Of a stretch of DNA of 64,000 bases, positions 1 through 11,825 are shown one piece after another (positions within the stretch are counted from its first letter, which is position 1; each line of letters begins with the position of its first letter). The position numbers and the translations under genes are program-made. The notes beneath the pieces were generated by a model. That model was not told the DNA's origin, did no database searches, and was given only the letters and a program-made list of their open reading frames with translations. This DNA comes from Nyssa sinensis (taxonomy: Eukaryota; Streptophyta; Magnoliopsida; Cornales; Nyssaceae): contig CM018051.1 of NCBI GenBank assembly GCA_008638375.1, positions 13,570,369-13,634,368 of the forward strand, read 5' to 3'.

Positions 1-2710
1 GTCACACTCCCTCTTCTCTTTAGGTTGAATCCTTTTATACCGTAATTTACATCATCAATTGTCTTCTTACTGCTGTCCTCCAGCATCGCTCTCCCTATCA
101 ACTACTATGGTAAGGCTCTTAAGTTCTCTATGTTTCGTACTTTTGGATGTTTTTGTTTTCCATTCCTTCATGATTATGCTTCCCATAAACTTGCCCCTTA
201 AAGTCCCTTGTGCTTTCATTGGTTATAGCTTTATGCATAAAAGTTTTCCTTACTTAGATTGATCCACTAGAAAAGTTTACATTTCTCATCATGTTGCATT
301 TGATGAGTCAATTTTTTCCTTTTTTTTACCTCCTTTATCCTTTACACCTTGTATCCTTAGTAGATTTCTTGACCTACCAGGCCATCACTTCTATCACGAA
401 TTACTCATCTCCTACCATATTCACGCTCTCATTCATCCTAAGGATGATCTTTATGTGCTTACCATACCTACACATTTGTCTTCTATCACACAAACACATT
501 CTCTATGGTAAGGCTCCTAAGCTCTCTATGTTTCGTACTTTTGGATGTCTATGTTTCCCATACCTCCATAACTATGCTTCCCATAAACTTGCCCCTTGAA
601 ATGTCCCTTGTGTTTTCATTGGTTATAACTCTATGCATAAAGGTTTTCGTTGCCTAGATCAATCCACTGAAAGAGTTTACATCTCTCGTCATGTTGTATT
701 TTATGAGTCAATTTTTCTTTTTTTTACCTTCTCTTATCCTTCACACTTTGTATTGTTAGCAGATTTCTTGACCTATCAAAACATCACTCCTATCATTGAT
801 TACTCATCTCTTACCATATCCACAACTCACATTCCTTCTGAGGATGGTCTTTATGTGCTTACCATACCTACACATTTACATTCTATCACACAAACACATT
901 CTCTTCCATCCCCACATTCTTCCATTGAGACTCTCACCTCATTAACTTGCTTAGAACCCATAACAAGACCTCCTCTCCATCCCGATCTCTCTTTTATCCC
1001 TAGTGGCTCCCTTATCATTGACCTACCTCTTTCACAACACCAACCTTCAGGTTTCTTTCTCATAATGGTAGCCTTCATTATTTCACCACCCGTGATCGAT
1101 TGCCTCTCTGCCACCTTTCAGTGTACAATTATAGCACCACAGCCTTCTTTACCACCCTTCTTTCCACTTTTCAACCTCATAGCTACAAGTCTACTATCAA
1201 ACATACACATTGGCATGTTGCCATGGATGAAGAGATTTACGCGCTCAAGCATAATCACACTTGGACTCTTACTCCTTTCACCTAAGGTATGAATGTTGTT
1301 GGGTGTAAATGGGTCTTCAAAACAAAGTTAAAGTCAAATGGTTCCATTGATCGGTACAAGGCTCGTCTTATGGCCAAAAGTTATTCTCAACTACCAAGCA
1401 TTTATTTTGATGAGACATTCAGCTCTATAGTCAAACCTGCTACCATTCGTCTTATCCTATCACTGACTTGTGTCAATACGTGGGACATCTAACAATTAGA
1501 TGTTAAGAATGCTTTCTTTTATGGTGATCTACAAGAGAAGGTTTATATGTCTTAACCCTTTGCGTATGAAGATCCTTACTTCCTTCATCATGTTTGTCGA
1601 CTTCAAAAAGCCTTATATGGCCTAAAACAAGCACCCTATACTTGGTTTGAGAAATTCAGTAGTCATCTTCTACAATTGGGATTTTGTTATAGTCAATCTG
1701 ATTCCTCTATGTTTATACAGATTATTTTCACTGGTACTCTGGTTCTTTTAGTGTACGTTGATGATATCATACTTACAAGCAGTTCATCTACTTTGATCTC
1801 CACTCTTATTGATGATCTCAGTTCTGTCTTTGCAATGAAAGACTTAGGTCCTCTTAATTATTTCTTAGGCATTGAAGTTGTAAGTCATGATGATGGTCTT
1901 TTTCTCACACAATCAAAATATGCCTTGGATCTCCTCTCGCGCTCTCAAATAGAGGGTGCTAAGCTTATTTCCTTTCCAATGATTATTGGTCAAAAGTTGA
2001 CTCAAGAGGGTGTTTTTTTAAGTGATTCAACTTTTTATCGTAGTATAGTTGGTGGCCTTCAATACTTAACTCTTACTCGGTTAGATCTTTCCTTTAGTGT
2101 TAATTATGTTTGTCAGTTTAGGTATGCTCCAGCAGTTTCTCATTTGCAAGCTGTCAAACGCATCATGCGGTATGTTAAAGGTACCTTACATCATGGTCTT
2201 CAAATTTATTCTAATAGTTCACTTAGCCTCACTAGTTATTCTAATGCTGATTGGGCTGGGTCTCCTAACAATCGACTTTCTACCTGTGGGTATGCTATCT
2301 TCTTGGGTCGAAATATGATCTCTTGGAGTGCCAAGAAGCAACCTATAGTCTCTTGTTCCAAGGCTGAAGTTGAATATCGTGCTCTTGCTTATGCTGTTGT
2401 TGAAATGACATAGAACACTTACCTTCTTCGGGAATTGAGTCTTCCACCTTCTACTCTTGAAATTCTTTAGTGTGATAATCAGAATGTTGTTTATAGGAGC
2501 TCAAATCCTGTATTTCACGCTCGTTCCAAACATATTGAGCTTGATTATCATTTTGTCCGTGAAAATGTTTTAGCATAACTTTTTCAAATTCGTTTCATTC
2601 CTTCTACTCTACAACTTGTTGATATCTTTACCAAAAGTCTTCCTAAGGCAGTTTTTGCTTCTCTGTGTTTCAAGTTGAGCCTTGTGGGTTCCCCCCGGTC
2701 AACTTAAGGG
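1..2710 (+). pseudogene. Copia pol relic: integrase C-terminus, reverse transcriptase, RNase H
   Basis: Translated pieces in the order expected for copia pol are visible. The integrase end has a GKAPKLSMFRTFGC-type motif and a VFIGY motif. The linker is serine/proline rich. Reverse transcriptase begins near 1289 ([16 protein letters not shown]) and continues with LDVKNAFF near 1498 and the catalytic YVDDIILT near 1755. RNase H shows the YSNADWAGSPNNR stretch near 2240. A stop interrupts the RT before LDVKNAF near 1490, another follows YMS near 1553, and a stop follows VVEMT near 2411. The frame is therefore broken in several places. Copia pol normally encodes a single polyprotein; this copy cannot. 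Confidence 0.88.
106..903 (+). repeat. Internal tandem duplication of about 398 bp within copia_1
   Basis: The stretch starting ATGGTAAGGCTC at 106 is repeated from 504. Both copies encode the same end of integrase, and both end with the ACAAACACATTCTCT motif (near 503 and 903). The same duplication with a near-identical offset is present in the second copia element (39118 and 39516), so it predates their separation. Confidence 0.8.
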
Positions 2711-2714
2711 AGGG

Positions 2715-3125
2715 TATTAACATATCAAGATCAGAAATCAAGTCAATTCAAATATGTGAACTTATATTAATGAGATTTTGTGTATATTCGAGATTTATCT
2801 ATAAGTTAGATTTTGAATCTTGTAGGAAAATTAACCACAATGGATTCTTTCTTAAAATTAAGGATTGTAATCTCACAGTGATTCCTTCCTAAAATATAGG
2901 ATTGTAATCTCACAAGGATTCCTTCCTAAAATTAAGGATTGTAATCTCATACATACATGTAAAGTATATTTTGTAAATTCTCTCTTTATTGAGCGAAAAA
3001 GTAAAGCCTAAGATCAACTTGGGATCTTAGACTTTTCTCAAACTTGTCTTAACATTCTTCAATATCTTCTCTTCGTTTTCCTTATTTCTCTTGAGATATC
3101 TTTCTTTTATTTTTTTGTTTAATAC
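2715..3125 (+). repeat. 3' LTR of copia_1
   Basis: It begins directly after a purine-rich tract (AAGGGAGGG) and aligns with the LTRs at 37663-38071 and 41755-42135. It contains three short repeats of a GGATTGTAATCTCA-type motif. The first bases read TATTAA rather than the usual TG, in all three copies. The 3' edge is set at AATACA by analogy with the usual CA end and could be off by some 15 bp, because similarity continues to about 3139. Confidence 0.7.
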
Positions 3126-3139
3126 AAATGAAGTTATAG

Positions 3140-3493
3140 AAAAAATCTCAAATTTTTGTTTAATTTTTAATAAATTATCTTAACTTATGTTATTTTTTTA
3201 TAATTACATGTATTAAGTCTTATTAAACAGATTGATACTACTAAAACTCAAACACGACATCGTGTTATATGTATTAACTTATTTATGAATCAAACTCATT
3301 TATACTCAATCCAAACTCGTTAACTTTGTGTCGTGTGTAAATGTATTATCGTATCATGTCATGTCAAGTCAAAAGTTAGCATCGATATTCACATTGATAG
3401 ATCAAAAGATTATAATTAGGGGTTGAAATTTAAAGTATTGAAATTTTGAAAAGATTGAAAATCAAGAGTTAATAAAAAATAAGTGTTCTATGT
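3140..3493. repeat. Dispersed non-coding repeat, also near 23165-23355
   Basis: The stretch at about 3190-3400 shares phrases such as ACTACTAAAACTCAAACA, GTGTTATATGTATTAA and TCGTTAACTTTGTGT with 23190-23360. Both are AT-rich and non-coding and are absent from the matching place in unit B, so they look like separate insertions of one small dispersed family. No clean terminal inverted repeat was found. Confidence 0.5.
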
Positions 3494-3720
3494 CATCTTT
3501 GAACATGACTTAAACTATTTTAAATGTTAATTGGGCGAGATGCTTGAGCACTATTAGGAGATCATTTAGGTTGAGTTAAATGGCAAGTCTTCATTTAAAA
3601 TTTTGGGGAAACATGGGGGAATGAATGAATAACCAATTAATCCACCTTAATGATCTCTCATTTACTTTTCTTATTTCATTTCACTCACTCCCCGAGTTTG
3701 TGAAAATTCGGGGCGTGACA
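3494..3720 (+). repeat. Truncated 5' LTR
   Basis: These 227 bp match 10477-10703 with roughly seven or eight differences by eye (about 3%). The fragment ends in CGGGGCGTGACA, the typical 3' end of this LTR family, immediately before the primer-binding site. Confidence 0.85.
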
Positions 3721-3723
3721 ACG

Positions 3724-3735
3724 TGGTATCAAAGC
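3724..3735 (+). other. Primer-binding site, initiator Met-tRNA type
   Basis: TGGTATCAAAGC differs by one base from TGGTATCAGAGC, the complement of the plant initiator Met-tRNA 3' end. It lies 3 bp after the LTR end, as expected for minus-strand priming. Confidence 0.85.
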
Positions 3736-6700
3736 ATAGGTTCGAATACTTAGAGATCGTGGGGTATTGTTGAACACAATGGGACTATGATGCATGATTT
3801 GAAATTTGTGTAAACCTTGTGTAATGTGTAACCTTTGACAGCTTGGTATTAGAGTTCTAGTTTGAGAATACTTGGCAATGATAGGTGTTGTTGAACATCA
3901 TGGGACCCTTAGGAGAACATTTGACTTAGCGTAAGCTTTCAGTGGTGTGTGGTAGGATCTTGTGTGTCATGTGATTATCTATACTTGATGCATGTCTTGT
4001 TGTGATTATATGTTAGTTGATGATATACTATGATGCAGGATTACGTGATTTGATGCAGTGTGATGTATGATATGGATGATATGTATATCGGTATGACCGT
4101 ATGTGATAACATAGTATGTGATCTAATGTTTTGGAACAGTGGATGGGGTTTAGACCTTAGGTAAGTTGGACTAGTTGAATACTAGCATGACTTGGACATG
4201 TGTATATTGTATTGCTTAAATGGAGTTTTCTTGGAAAAAGACTATGTTTGGATTAGGGGGAAATTTGTTAATTGTTTATTGTGACCAATGGTTGGAGGTG
4301 GTTGACGTGAGTTTTATAAATTATGATTAAGCAAGTATGTCTACAGGATGTGTTAGGTTATCAGGTGATGATTGATGATTGATGATCTCTGGTTTTAGGA
4401 AAATTGTATAAACATGAATAGTCTGAAAAATATTATTGTGGATTAATCCGAATTATGATGTAATTGAGTTTTGATTTTGTGCTTAGGACGAATATTGATA
4501 ATTTCAAGTGATGTGAATATGAAAGTTGGGGATTGAAATGATTTCTTTATTTAACTGAAATATGTTATTTTGTGGTAGCCTGTAAAGGTGACCTAGTGAT
4601 GAATACTATTGACTTACCTAGTCCTATAAGATGATCGATACTAGTTGTTATGAGAATAATGAATTGATTAAATGAACTTGTGAAAATAAGCCTCGTGAAA
4701 ATAATGAGTTGCTTGAATTGGACCGAATTAAGATGTGAATCATGAACTTAGTTCTAGCATGGTTTATAAGAATGATTACATAGTTATGATTGAATGAAGG
4801 ATAAACATTGGTTGTTGCTTTAAAGGAAAAATTTTGTATCGAGTTAAGAGTTGGACGATGTAAATTTTTGAATAAGAGCCTTGTGTTTAAGATGCAAATT
4901 ATATGAATATACTTGGCATAGTGTGACACTGACGAGAATCCGTAGAGGTTGCTCGATAGAGATAGTTGACCGCGTCCTTTAATTTGACTTCGTTCTACTT
5001 GACATGCCTAATGTTGGCATTATATTGAGGACATATCGGTTGTTTGTTTTTCAAGCGTGTAGACTGCTACAGGGGGAAAGTGACAGTATGTACTCCTGAG
5101 AGAGATAGTTTTTATTTCACGGGGTGTTCGTGGATCCTTCTAGGATGGACTTTGTTATGAGTTAGGAGAGGTTAGACCTCGACTTAATTGGACTGGTATG
5201 GATTATGTGATTAGGTGAGTGCTTGATACTCTAGTGTGTGTGAAATTGTACAATATGTGGTATGCTCGATTATTGATGACCTGGGGCTAGATGCTTATAT
5301 TTATGTAGTAGACCGAGTGATTTGTGAGATAGGCTATATGCTTAGTTATCTATAAAGTAAGCTATGAGCCTGGGTATCCATAGGATTGGATGTATGCCTA
5401 GTTCACTATATGATAGGTTGTGTACTTATTCATGTATATGTATATTATAGGATGGATCCATACTTAAGTGTTTATGTGGTAGGCTACGTGTTAGCTATTG
5501 AATATTTTTGGTTGATTCTATGTGTGTATGCTAGGCTAGTACCCGATATTCATAGGGTTACAGTACTAGGACTATGATATCTAAACAGACTGGATTGGTA
5601 GTAATGCATGTATAAAAGTATGCTTAATCATGTTATGTATGTATGAATGATTAAATGAATATTAACTGTTGTGAGCATATGATGTAGAAATGTATATACT
5701 AGGTTATAAACCCACGTGGTTAGGATCACTTGAAATTGTACTATGAATATACTGAATTGATAGCAGGTTTTGAGTTACGAGTGTATAGACTAGCCAATCC
5801 ATCACCCAGTTACAAAAGGAGCTGTAATCCATGAAGGGTCATCACCTAGTTATATACAGGAAAAAGGTAAAAGATACCTAATAAGATGATTTAAGGCAGC
5901 AAGGAAAAAAAAATGAATTAACTAAGGCGAACTTGCATGAGTATGTACTAATTATATGATGGAAACGTAATGCATCTTTAGTATTTGTCAAGGTTTGATT
6001 GATTTGTTATATGTGTTAAGTATGAGATTTTTTTTTCTCTTAATGTATGTATAAGGTATGTGGGTATAAATGAAGTATGTTAAATTCTTTGATGTGTAAG
6101 AGATATGTATTACATGTTTTTGTTTTTTTATTTACACCCGTGGATTGGGTACATATGTGTTTACGTGTTTATGTTGCATTTTGGAGCATGTCATTAGATA
6201 GTGCATGGAATTAAAAGCTTGAAAGCTTAAAAGGATGAAAATGGAAAAACTTTTAACCAGATGTGAGAGTGTGTAAGGAATATACCTTGGATACTGGGTA
6301 GAAGAGATTTTAATTTATCCTTGATGAATTAAATTGCTGAACTATTAGTTGATGATAGTGTTGTTGATATAGTGAGTGAATTGTGAATGGCATGGTTAGG
6401 TCAAGCTGGTGGTAAGTATGATTTCAAATTTTGCCTCACTTGTAAATTGAGAATGAAAATTTTAATTTGAAAATGGAATGATCTTGTGGAAGTCTAAGGA
6501 CTTGTGAACATAAATGGTGGATTATTGTTAATATTGGGTTATGATTTACTGCCAATATTAATGGATACTTTTGGAATGTAAGATTAGTTAGAGATAGTAT
6601 GTCTCGGGGATGGAGTGACTTATAGATATGCATATTAAACTATGGTTGGCTACTGAGAATTATGATAGTGCATTTGATGGCTTTTGATCTTTAGTGGAGC

Positions 6701-7200
6701 ATGAAAGTGCTAGAAATTTTGTTATGACTGTTTCCTATTGTGGTCACATGGTGATTGGATTGATCTTCAAGGGGTGAGGTTTTCTATTATGTTTCTTTGA
6801 TGATAGAAGTCATTTTGTTAGTAGGGCTTATGCATACCCATTCTGTTTTGTTTTGTTTTTCCCTAGTTGATGGATGATAGATTATAATCATAAATTTACA
6901 TGATGAGTGAACACTAATAGTGATGAATTAGTTTGGGACATTCTGATGATTAACTTGGGGAAATTACCATTGTAGGGAGAGTGAATTCTCCATAGAATGG
7001 TTTGATAATGTATCTTGTGATGATTGTAACATTATATGAGTTGAAAACTCAATTTGAGGACTTATGACGAATATGACTAAATGATGAATCTGACGTGTAG
7101 AATAGTTTCTAAAGCTAATGCGATAAGTTTCATATGATTTACGAGTTCTTTTAATTAATCGAGAACTCAACGTGAGTGTTATAGATCCTTGCAAGATCTT
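3736..7200 (+). other. Internal region of the gypsy derivative, no recognisable genes
   Basis: About 3.5 kb rich in T, G and A with scattered TGATGATG-like words. No frame longer than about 95 codons and no gag, protease or reverse transcriptase motif was found on either strand. It may be heavily decayed pol or unrelated filler, as in LARD elements. Confidence 0.6.
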
Positions 7201-7202
7201 GA

Positions 7203-7400
7203 TTGGAAAAAAGTGTTGGAGAAGTGGCCTATCAATTGACATTACCGCCACAGTTATCTGGAGTTAATGATGTCTTTCATGTATCGATGTTGAGGAAGTA
7301 TAAGCCTGACCTTTCACATGTACCCGATTGGGTTGATCTTGAAATGCAAGTGATGTATTTATGCCATTGTGATGAATTACTAGATGATTGCATAGCTTGA
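7203..7400 (+). pseudogene. Chromovirus integrase C-terminal remnant
   Basis: The frame reads [20 protein letters not shown] then [12 protein letters not shown]. This closely parallels the corresponding stretch of the open chromovirus integrase on the minus strand near 63000. It is the GPY/F-side module that precedes the chromodomain. Catalytic-core sequence upstream and a chromodomain downstream are not recognisable, so only a fossil remains. Confidence 0.85.
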
Positions 7401-7825
7401 CTTGAGGTTAGTTAGATGGTTATCACATGTGTGAGAGACTTTGAAGTATACTTGTGAGCATTGAGAATTTCTTTTTTATGATGCATTATTGAGGTGGGTC
7501 ATGATGCTTAGATGGATTTGGGAAATTGGCATTGATAAGTCAACATGTTTGAGGATTTCATTATGCGTTGTGCCATGTGGAGTGAGCCGTTATAGATGGG
7601 ATCAGAACCAGACCCTAGTAGGGAGTGTGGAAATGTCTGCACACCCGCCCAAGTGGATAAGGTTCCTTTGGAGGGAGAGGGTAATGCATTCCACCTCGCC
7701 TGGCGAAGAGAGAGGTGAAGGATCCATAGGTAAGGCTGCACGTTTCCATGTTACAACGTTTTGTATTGATCTTTCTAAATTTTGTAGAAGAGGTATATTT
7801 TTAAATTTCGGGATGAAATTTCTTT

Positions 7826-7838
7826 AAGGGGGGAAGGA
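7826..7838 (+). other. Polypurine tract before the 3' LTR
   Basis: AAGGGGGGAAGGA lies directly before the LTR start TGTAGAGACCTG. An equivalent tract precedes the minus-strand chromovirus LTR at 62690. Confidence 0.85.
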
Positions 7839-10703
7839 TGTAGAGACCTGAAAAATGAGAATAAATTTTTCGTTTTGCCGATAGAGCACTATTCATGCAC
7901 CATTTGCCGGTAGGGCATTATACATGCACATTGAGACGTATGATATATTTAGAGGCATATTTTGAGTATTTCATAGAATATAAATATGCTTAGAATATTA
8001 AAATACAACTCCTGTAAAAGTTTGAGCTTGTTTAGAGATAGTTTTAAAAATTGGACCAAAAGGGCATTCGGGTGGCCCGGGTGGATCCGGCCAAATCCGG
8101 CCACAGGAGAAAATTTATTTTTTTGAAAATTTTCATTTAAAATGATTATAAGAACTTTGGTTAAAACAAAATATCAAATTGAGGCGTTTCGGGATGGGTT
8201 GTAGTGTAACGGGGCCCGGATTCATTAAGGGCAAAATGGTCATTTTGCACCTTTGCCCCTCTACTATAAATACAGCCCCTTAGTGTATTTTTATCACATT
8301 TTGGTCTGAGATATAGAGCAGAAGTCGTGCATGGAGAAAAAGTGAGAAAAAGCCTTAGTTTCTTCAAGCTTCAAGCCACCAAAACACACTCCTAGGCCGG
8401 GATTCTTGCGAGGCTTCCTTCTAGGAAGTTGTTCCTCTCATCAATATTTATATTCTCACCAATCGGTTCGGCTGTGCAGTGAACACAACTTCCCCGGTTT
8501 GAGAAAAACCATTCTAGGTATGATATCTTGCTAAATTAGGAATAGGTTTGAGTTTCTTTGCTTTTATATGTGTTGTTTGAGTGTTTAAGGTATTTATTTG
8601 ATGTTAGAAAAACACTTAAAAGGTAGTTGCTTTGAAAAACTTAAAGTTAGTAGTTTAGGTGTTTATGTGTTCTTTGAGTTATTTGATGATTTGTTGCTAT
8701 AAGGATGATGTACTTTGCCTATGTATTTAGATTGAAATATCTTGACTTATATTCATGTTGATATATCTTGTGTTTTGAGAGAAATGATTGTTTGATACAT
8801 TGGTGTTTTATGAAATCATGTGATCTTTGTGAAATTGTAAGATTAAGAAAATATGGCTTAAATATGTGTTGAAATGGATGGTTTGTGGGACATGTTCATG
8901 TAAGAGAAATTAGGGATTATGAAGTTATAATTATGTTGGGCATAATGTATGACTTGAGTTAAATCCCAAGCATATGATGAATTATTATTGAAGTTACATA
9001 ATGAAATCATGACATTTTGGCATATTGTGAAATCCTTGGAAGCATGGCGTTAGTAGAGCACTTGATGCTATGCATTATGAGGGTGTAGATCCTGTAGTGA
9101 AAAACTCAATATTGGCCATTTGGTACTTGCATGCCAACGGGGTCCGGACCGTGAAGTGAGACATACTTTGGTACTTGCATGCCAACGGGGAAGCACCGTG
9201 AAACGAGACATGGGTGGCATAGAGTTGCATGTGTGTGACATGCATGTTGACATTGCATGGTATTGAGGGATTATGGGATTATAGCTTTTAAAATGTACAC
9301 TTGCACATGCCACGCCTTAAATTTGTTCTTAGCATTAGCATTGTGTCATACCAGCAGTTGTGCTGACCCCTCGTGGGATATCATATTTCAGATGAGGCTC
9401 CGGATGCTTGAGACTTGTTTAAGTCTTGAAGAAAGGAAGGAAAATGGACCATGAAGTATATTTGGCCCTTGAGGCATGTTTTTGTATGTATGGGCATAAG
9501 CTCAAATAACTTGTATTTAAATTTGAAAAATAATGAACTATGGATTATAGGCCTTGGACCATTTTGTAAGGGCTTAAACCCAAATGACATGTAGAACATA
9601 TTTAGTTAATGTGCCTTACATGTATATATATTGAAAGAAATGAATGTATGTTTAATTTAATGAATTATGGCCACCGAGTAAGGGTGGGTTGTGACATGTT
9701 TATACATATGAAATATCATGAATATTAGGTGGGAAAAAGACTTAGAAAACAAAGGAGGTTATGTCAAAATTTTAGAAAAATTAAAGAATTGGTTAAGTGT
9801 GTAAAACACCTTTTAATTAGGTGAGAAAAGTGCTCAAAATGAAGGTTTAGAAACCTTGGGGAAATCGGCTAAAAATGGATGAAAAGTGGCTTGAAAAACT
9901 TGGAAAAAAAATTCAAAAATAAGAAAAATAGGTTGCAGCCACGAATAGTAAAAATGCAAAAAAATTAGATTTTCACTCTTTGTTACTACAGTGAAACCAG
10001 CCTAGAACAGCCCTTGCTGCTCCCAGCCGCCCACGCCCTGCCCCTCCACGCACGCACGCCTGTGCCACACCCTACGCTGGCCCCGCGAGCGGGGCCTGCC
10101 TGCCTGCTGCCCCTTGCGCGCGCCATTCCCTGCCTGCGCGGCCCCACACCTATGCGCGTGCTACCCTGCTATGCAGCCGCTACCCAAGCATGTCATGTCA
10201 TGCTATGACCTACATTTTAAGGCCATTTAATTACATGCTTAACCCTACCTTTTGGAGCTCATTTTAGGCTACTTTTGGCCATTACATCAAGCCATGTTGG
10301 ACATTTTTTTGGAACACTTTTTGGTCATGTTTCAAGGTCATGTATGGCCACTTACTATGATCATTTTAGGTAGGATATTTGACCTACTCTTGGCCCATGT
10401 CTTAGGACATTTGGGGCCCATTTGGACCATTATCCAAGGGCATATTTAGAGACACTGGGTGAACTATTTTGGAAGCCATCTTTGAACATGACTTAAACTA
10501 TTTTAAATGTTAATTGGGTGAGATGCTTGAGCACTATTAGGAGACCATTTAGGTTGAGTTAAATGGCAAGTCTTCATTTAAAATTTTGGGGAAACATGGG
10601 AGAATGAATGAATAACCAATTAATCCACCTTAATGATCTCTTATTTACTTTTCTTATTTCATTTCACTCACTCCCTAGGTTTGTGAAAATTCGGGACGTG
10701 ACA
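7839..10703 (+). repeat. 3' LTR of the gypsy derivative, 2865 bp
   Basis: It starts TGTAGAGACCTG and ends GACGTGACA. It contains a TATA box, a block with two CATGCCAACGGGG-type repeats (about 9128-9190) shared with the LTRs at 35725-37634 and 59721-62690, and a GC-rich patch near 10010-10200. No supported gene lies inside; the GC-rich frame near 10014 is a composition artefact. Confidence 0.85.
8265..8272 (+). promoter_or_regulatory. TATA box of the gypsy LTR promoter
   Basis: TATAAATA stands about 430 bp inside the LTR and fits the U3 core promoter of a plant LTR retrotransposon. Transcription would start some 30 bp downstream. Confidence 0.6.
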
Positions 10704-11202
10704 GTCTTACTCTCATTAAGACTCTTCTGCCAGAGTCTCAATCCAAGTAGGACTTTTCCCAACAGAGTTCCAATTCTTCTAAGACTTTATTATCAAAGTT
10801 CCAGTTCCATTAGGACTCTTCCTAACAGAGTCTTATTCTTATTAGGACTTTTCTTAACAGAGTCTCATTCCCGTTAAAACTCTTCTGACAGAGTCCTAGT
10901 CTAAGTAGGACTTTTCTCGATAGAGTCCCACTCCCGTTAGGATTCTCTCGCCAGAGTCCTAGTCCAAGTAGGACTCTTCCCGATAGAGTCACACTCCCGT
11001 TAGGACTCTCTTGATAGAGTTTCGGTCTGAGTAGGAGTCTTCCCGATAGAGTCCCACTCCCGTTAGGACTTTCCCGCCAAAGTCCCAGTCCAAGTAAGAC
11101 TCTACCTGATAGAGTCTCACTCTCGTTAGGACTCTCCTGACAGATTCCCTAGTCCCAATAGGACTCTTCCTGATAGAGTTTCACTCTTATTAGGACTTTT
11201 TT
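10704..11202 (+). repeat. 63-bp minisatellite, about 8 units
   Basis: The repeat of about 63 bp consists of two related halves of 31-32 bp, built on GACTCTTCCCGATAGAGTCC and ACTCCCGTTAGGACTCT. Units are diverged. The array is cut on its left by the gypsy LTR end at 10703. The unit B array has about 14 units. Confidence 0.9.
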
Positions 11203-11817
11203 GCCCATCAGAGGGCGTTTCGTTAATTTCAGTACCTTTTTGCCCACTAAGGGCATTTTGGTAATTTTGGCATAATTATACCCTCAATAGGACTTCCTAG
11301 TAACTTGAGGGGCATTTTTGTAATTTTTATATCATTTTACCAACATGGGAGTAGTTTGGTAATTTTAGCCCTTTGGTGACGGATTAGGGGTAATTTGGTA
11401 ATTTCACGTGTCTTGTGACAATCTAGAGATTTTTCACTAAATTGGGGGCAATTCAGTAATCTTGAGTGATAGTAGTCTATTTAGGCTTAATTAGGACTTT
11501 TCACTTTTAGAATTTTCATAAATCTGGTTGCTTGATATTTCCTTAAATAGAGATACATCGAACTTAGATGTTTTTATTTTAGAGTTTATTTTCTAATTAA
11601 ATTCTATTTCTCTTTTATCTTATTGACTCTTGCATGTAGATACCAATTCTATTGATTCGTGTATTTTCATAATTATTTATTAATTCATTTAGTTAGGATA
11701 ATCATTCTTATTTAATTTTCTATTTATTTAATTAGATAATTATCACTCAAGATATGATCTTAACCCTCCATTTAAGGGTTTCATCTTAGACCCTTGGATC
11801 AAATCTTTATATTTTCC

Positions 11818-11825
11818 TATAAATA
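11818..11825 (+). promoter_or_regulatory. TATA box in the minisatellite-bearing LTR-like block
   Basis: TATAAATA lies in CCTATAAATAGAGCC, conserved with 44872-44879 in unit B. It lies some 620 bp downstream of the minisatellite, which would therefore sit in U3. Confidence 0.6.

Larger units (their letters stand above)
1..3125 (+). mobile_element. Ty1/copia retrotransposon, 3' part, degenerate (copia_1)
   Basis: This is the right-hand part of a plus-strand copia element that enters from outside the window. It holds the end of integrase, reverse transcriptase, RNase H, a purine tract at about 2706-2714 and a 3' LTR. It aligns along its full length with the copia element at 37663-42135: position 1 matches 39010 and 3139 matches about 42146. 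Both carry the same internal tandem duplication, so the two are most likely paralogues made by the segmental duplication. Several frameshifts and stops make it non-functional. Confidence 0.9.
3494..10703 (+). mobile_element. Ty3/gypsy (chromovirus-type) derivative with long LTRs and almost no coding sequence
   Basis: A 227-bp fragment matching the end of the LTR (3494-3720) is followed by a primer-binding site for initiator Met-tRNA. After about 4.1 kb of internal DNA come a polypurine tract and a full 3' LTR of 2865 bp. The only recognisable protein remnant inside is the end of integrase (7203-7400). The layout fits a large retrotransposon derivative (LARD-like), or an old copy stripped of gag and pol, that relied on a coding relative. 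The first 2.6 kb of the 5' LTR is missing. Its right end abuts the minisatellite of unit A in mid-array; unit B has no such element. Confidence 0.8.

Noticed and set aside
7489..7827. Frame of 112 codons before the 3' LTR of the gypsy derivative
   Set aside because: It has no chromodomain or other motif and lies where decayed pol end is expected. The opposite strand is equally open.
10014..10208. GC-rich open frame in the gypsy LTR
   Set aside because: It is a Pro/Ala/Leu frame from local GC composition inside an LTR, with no relative in the other LTRs here.
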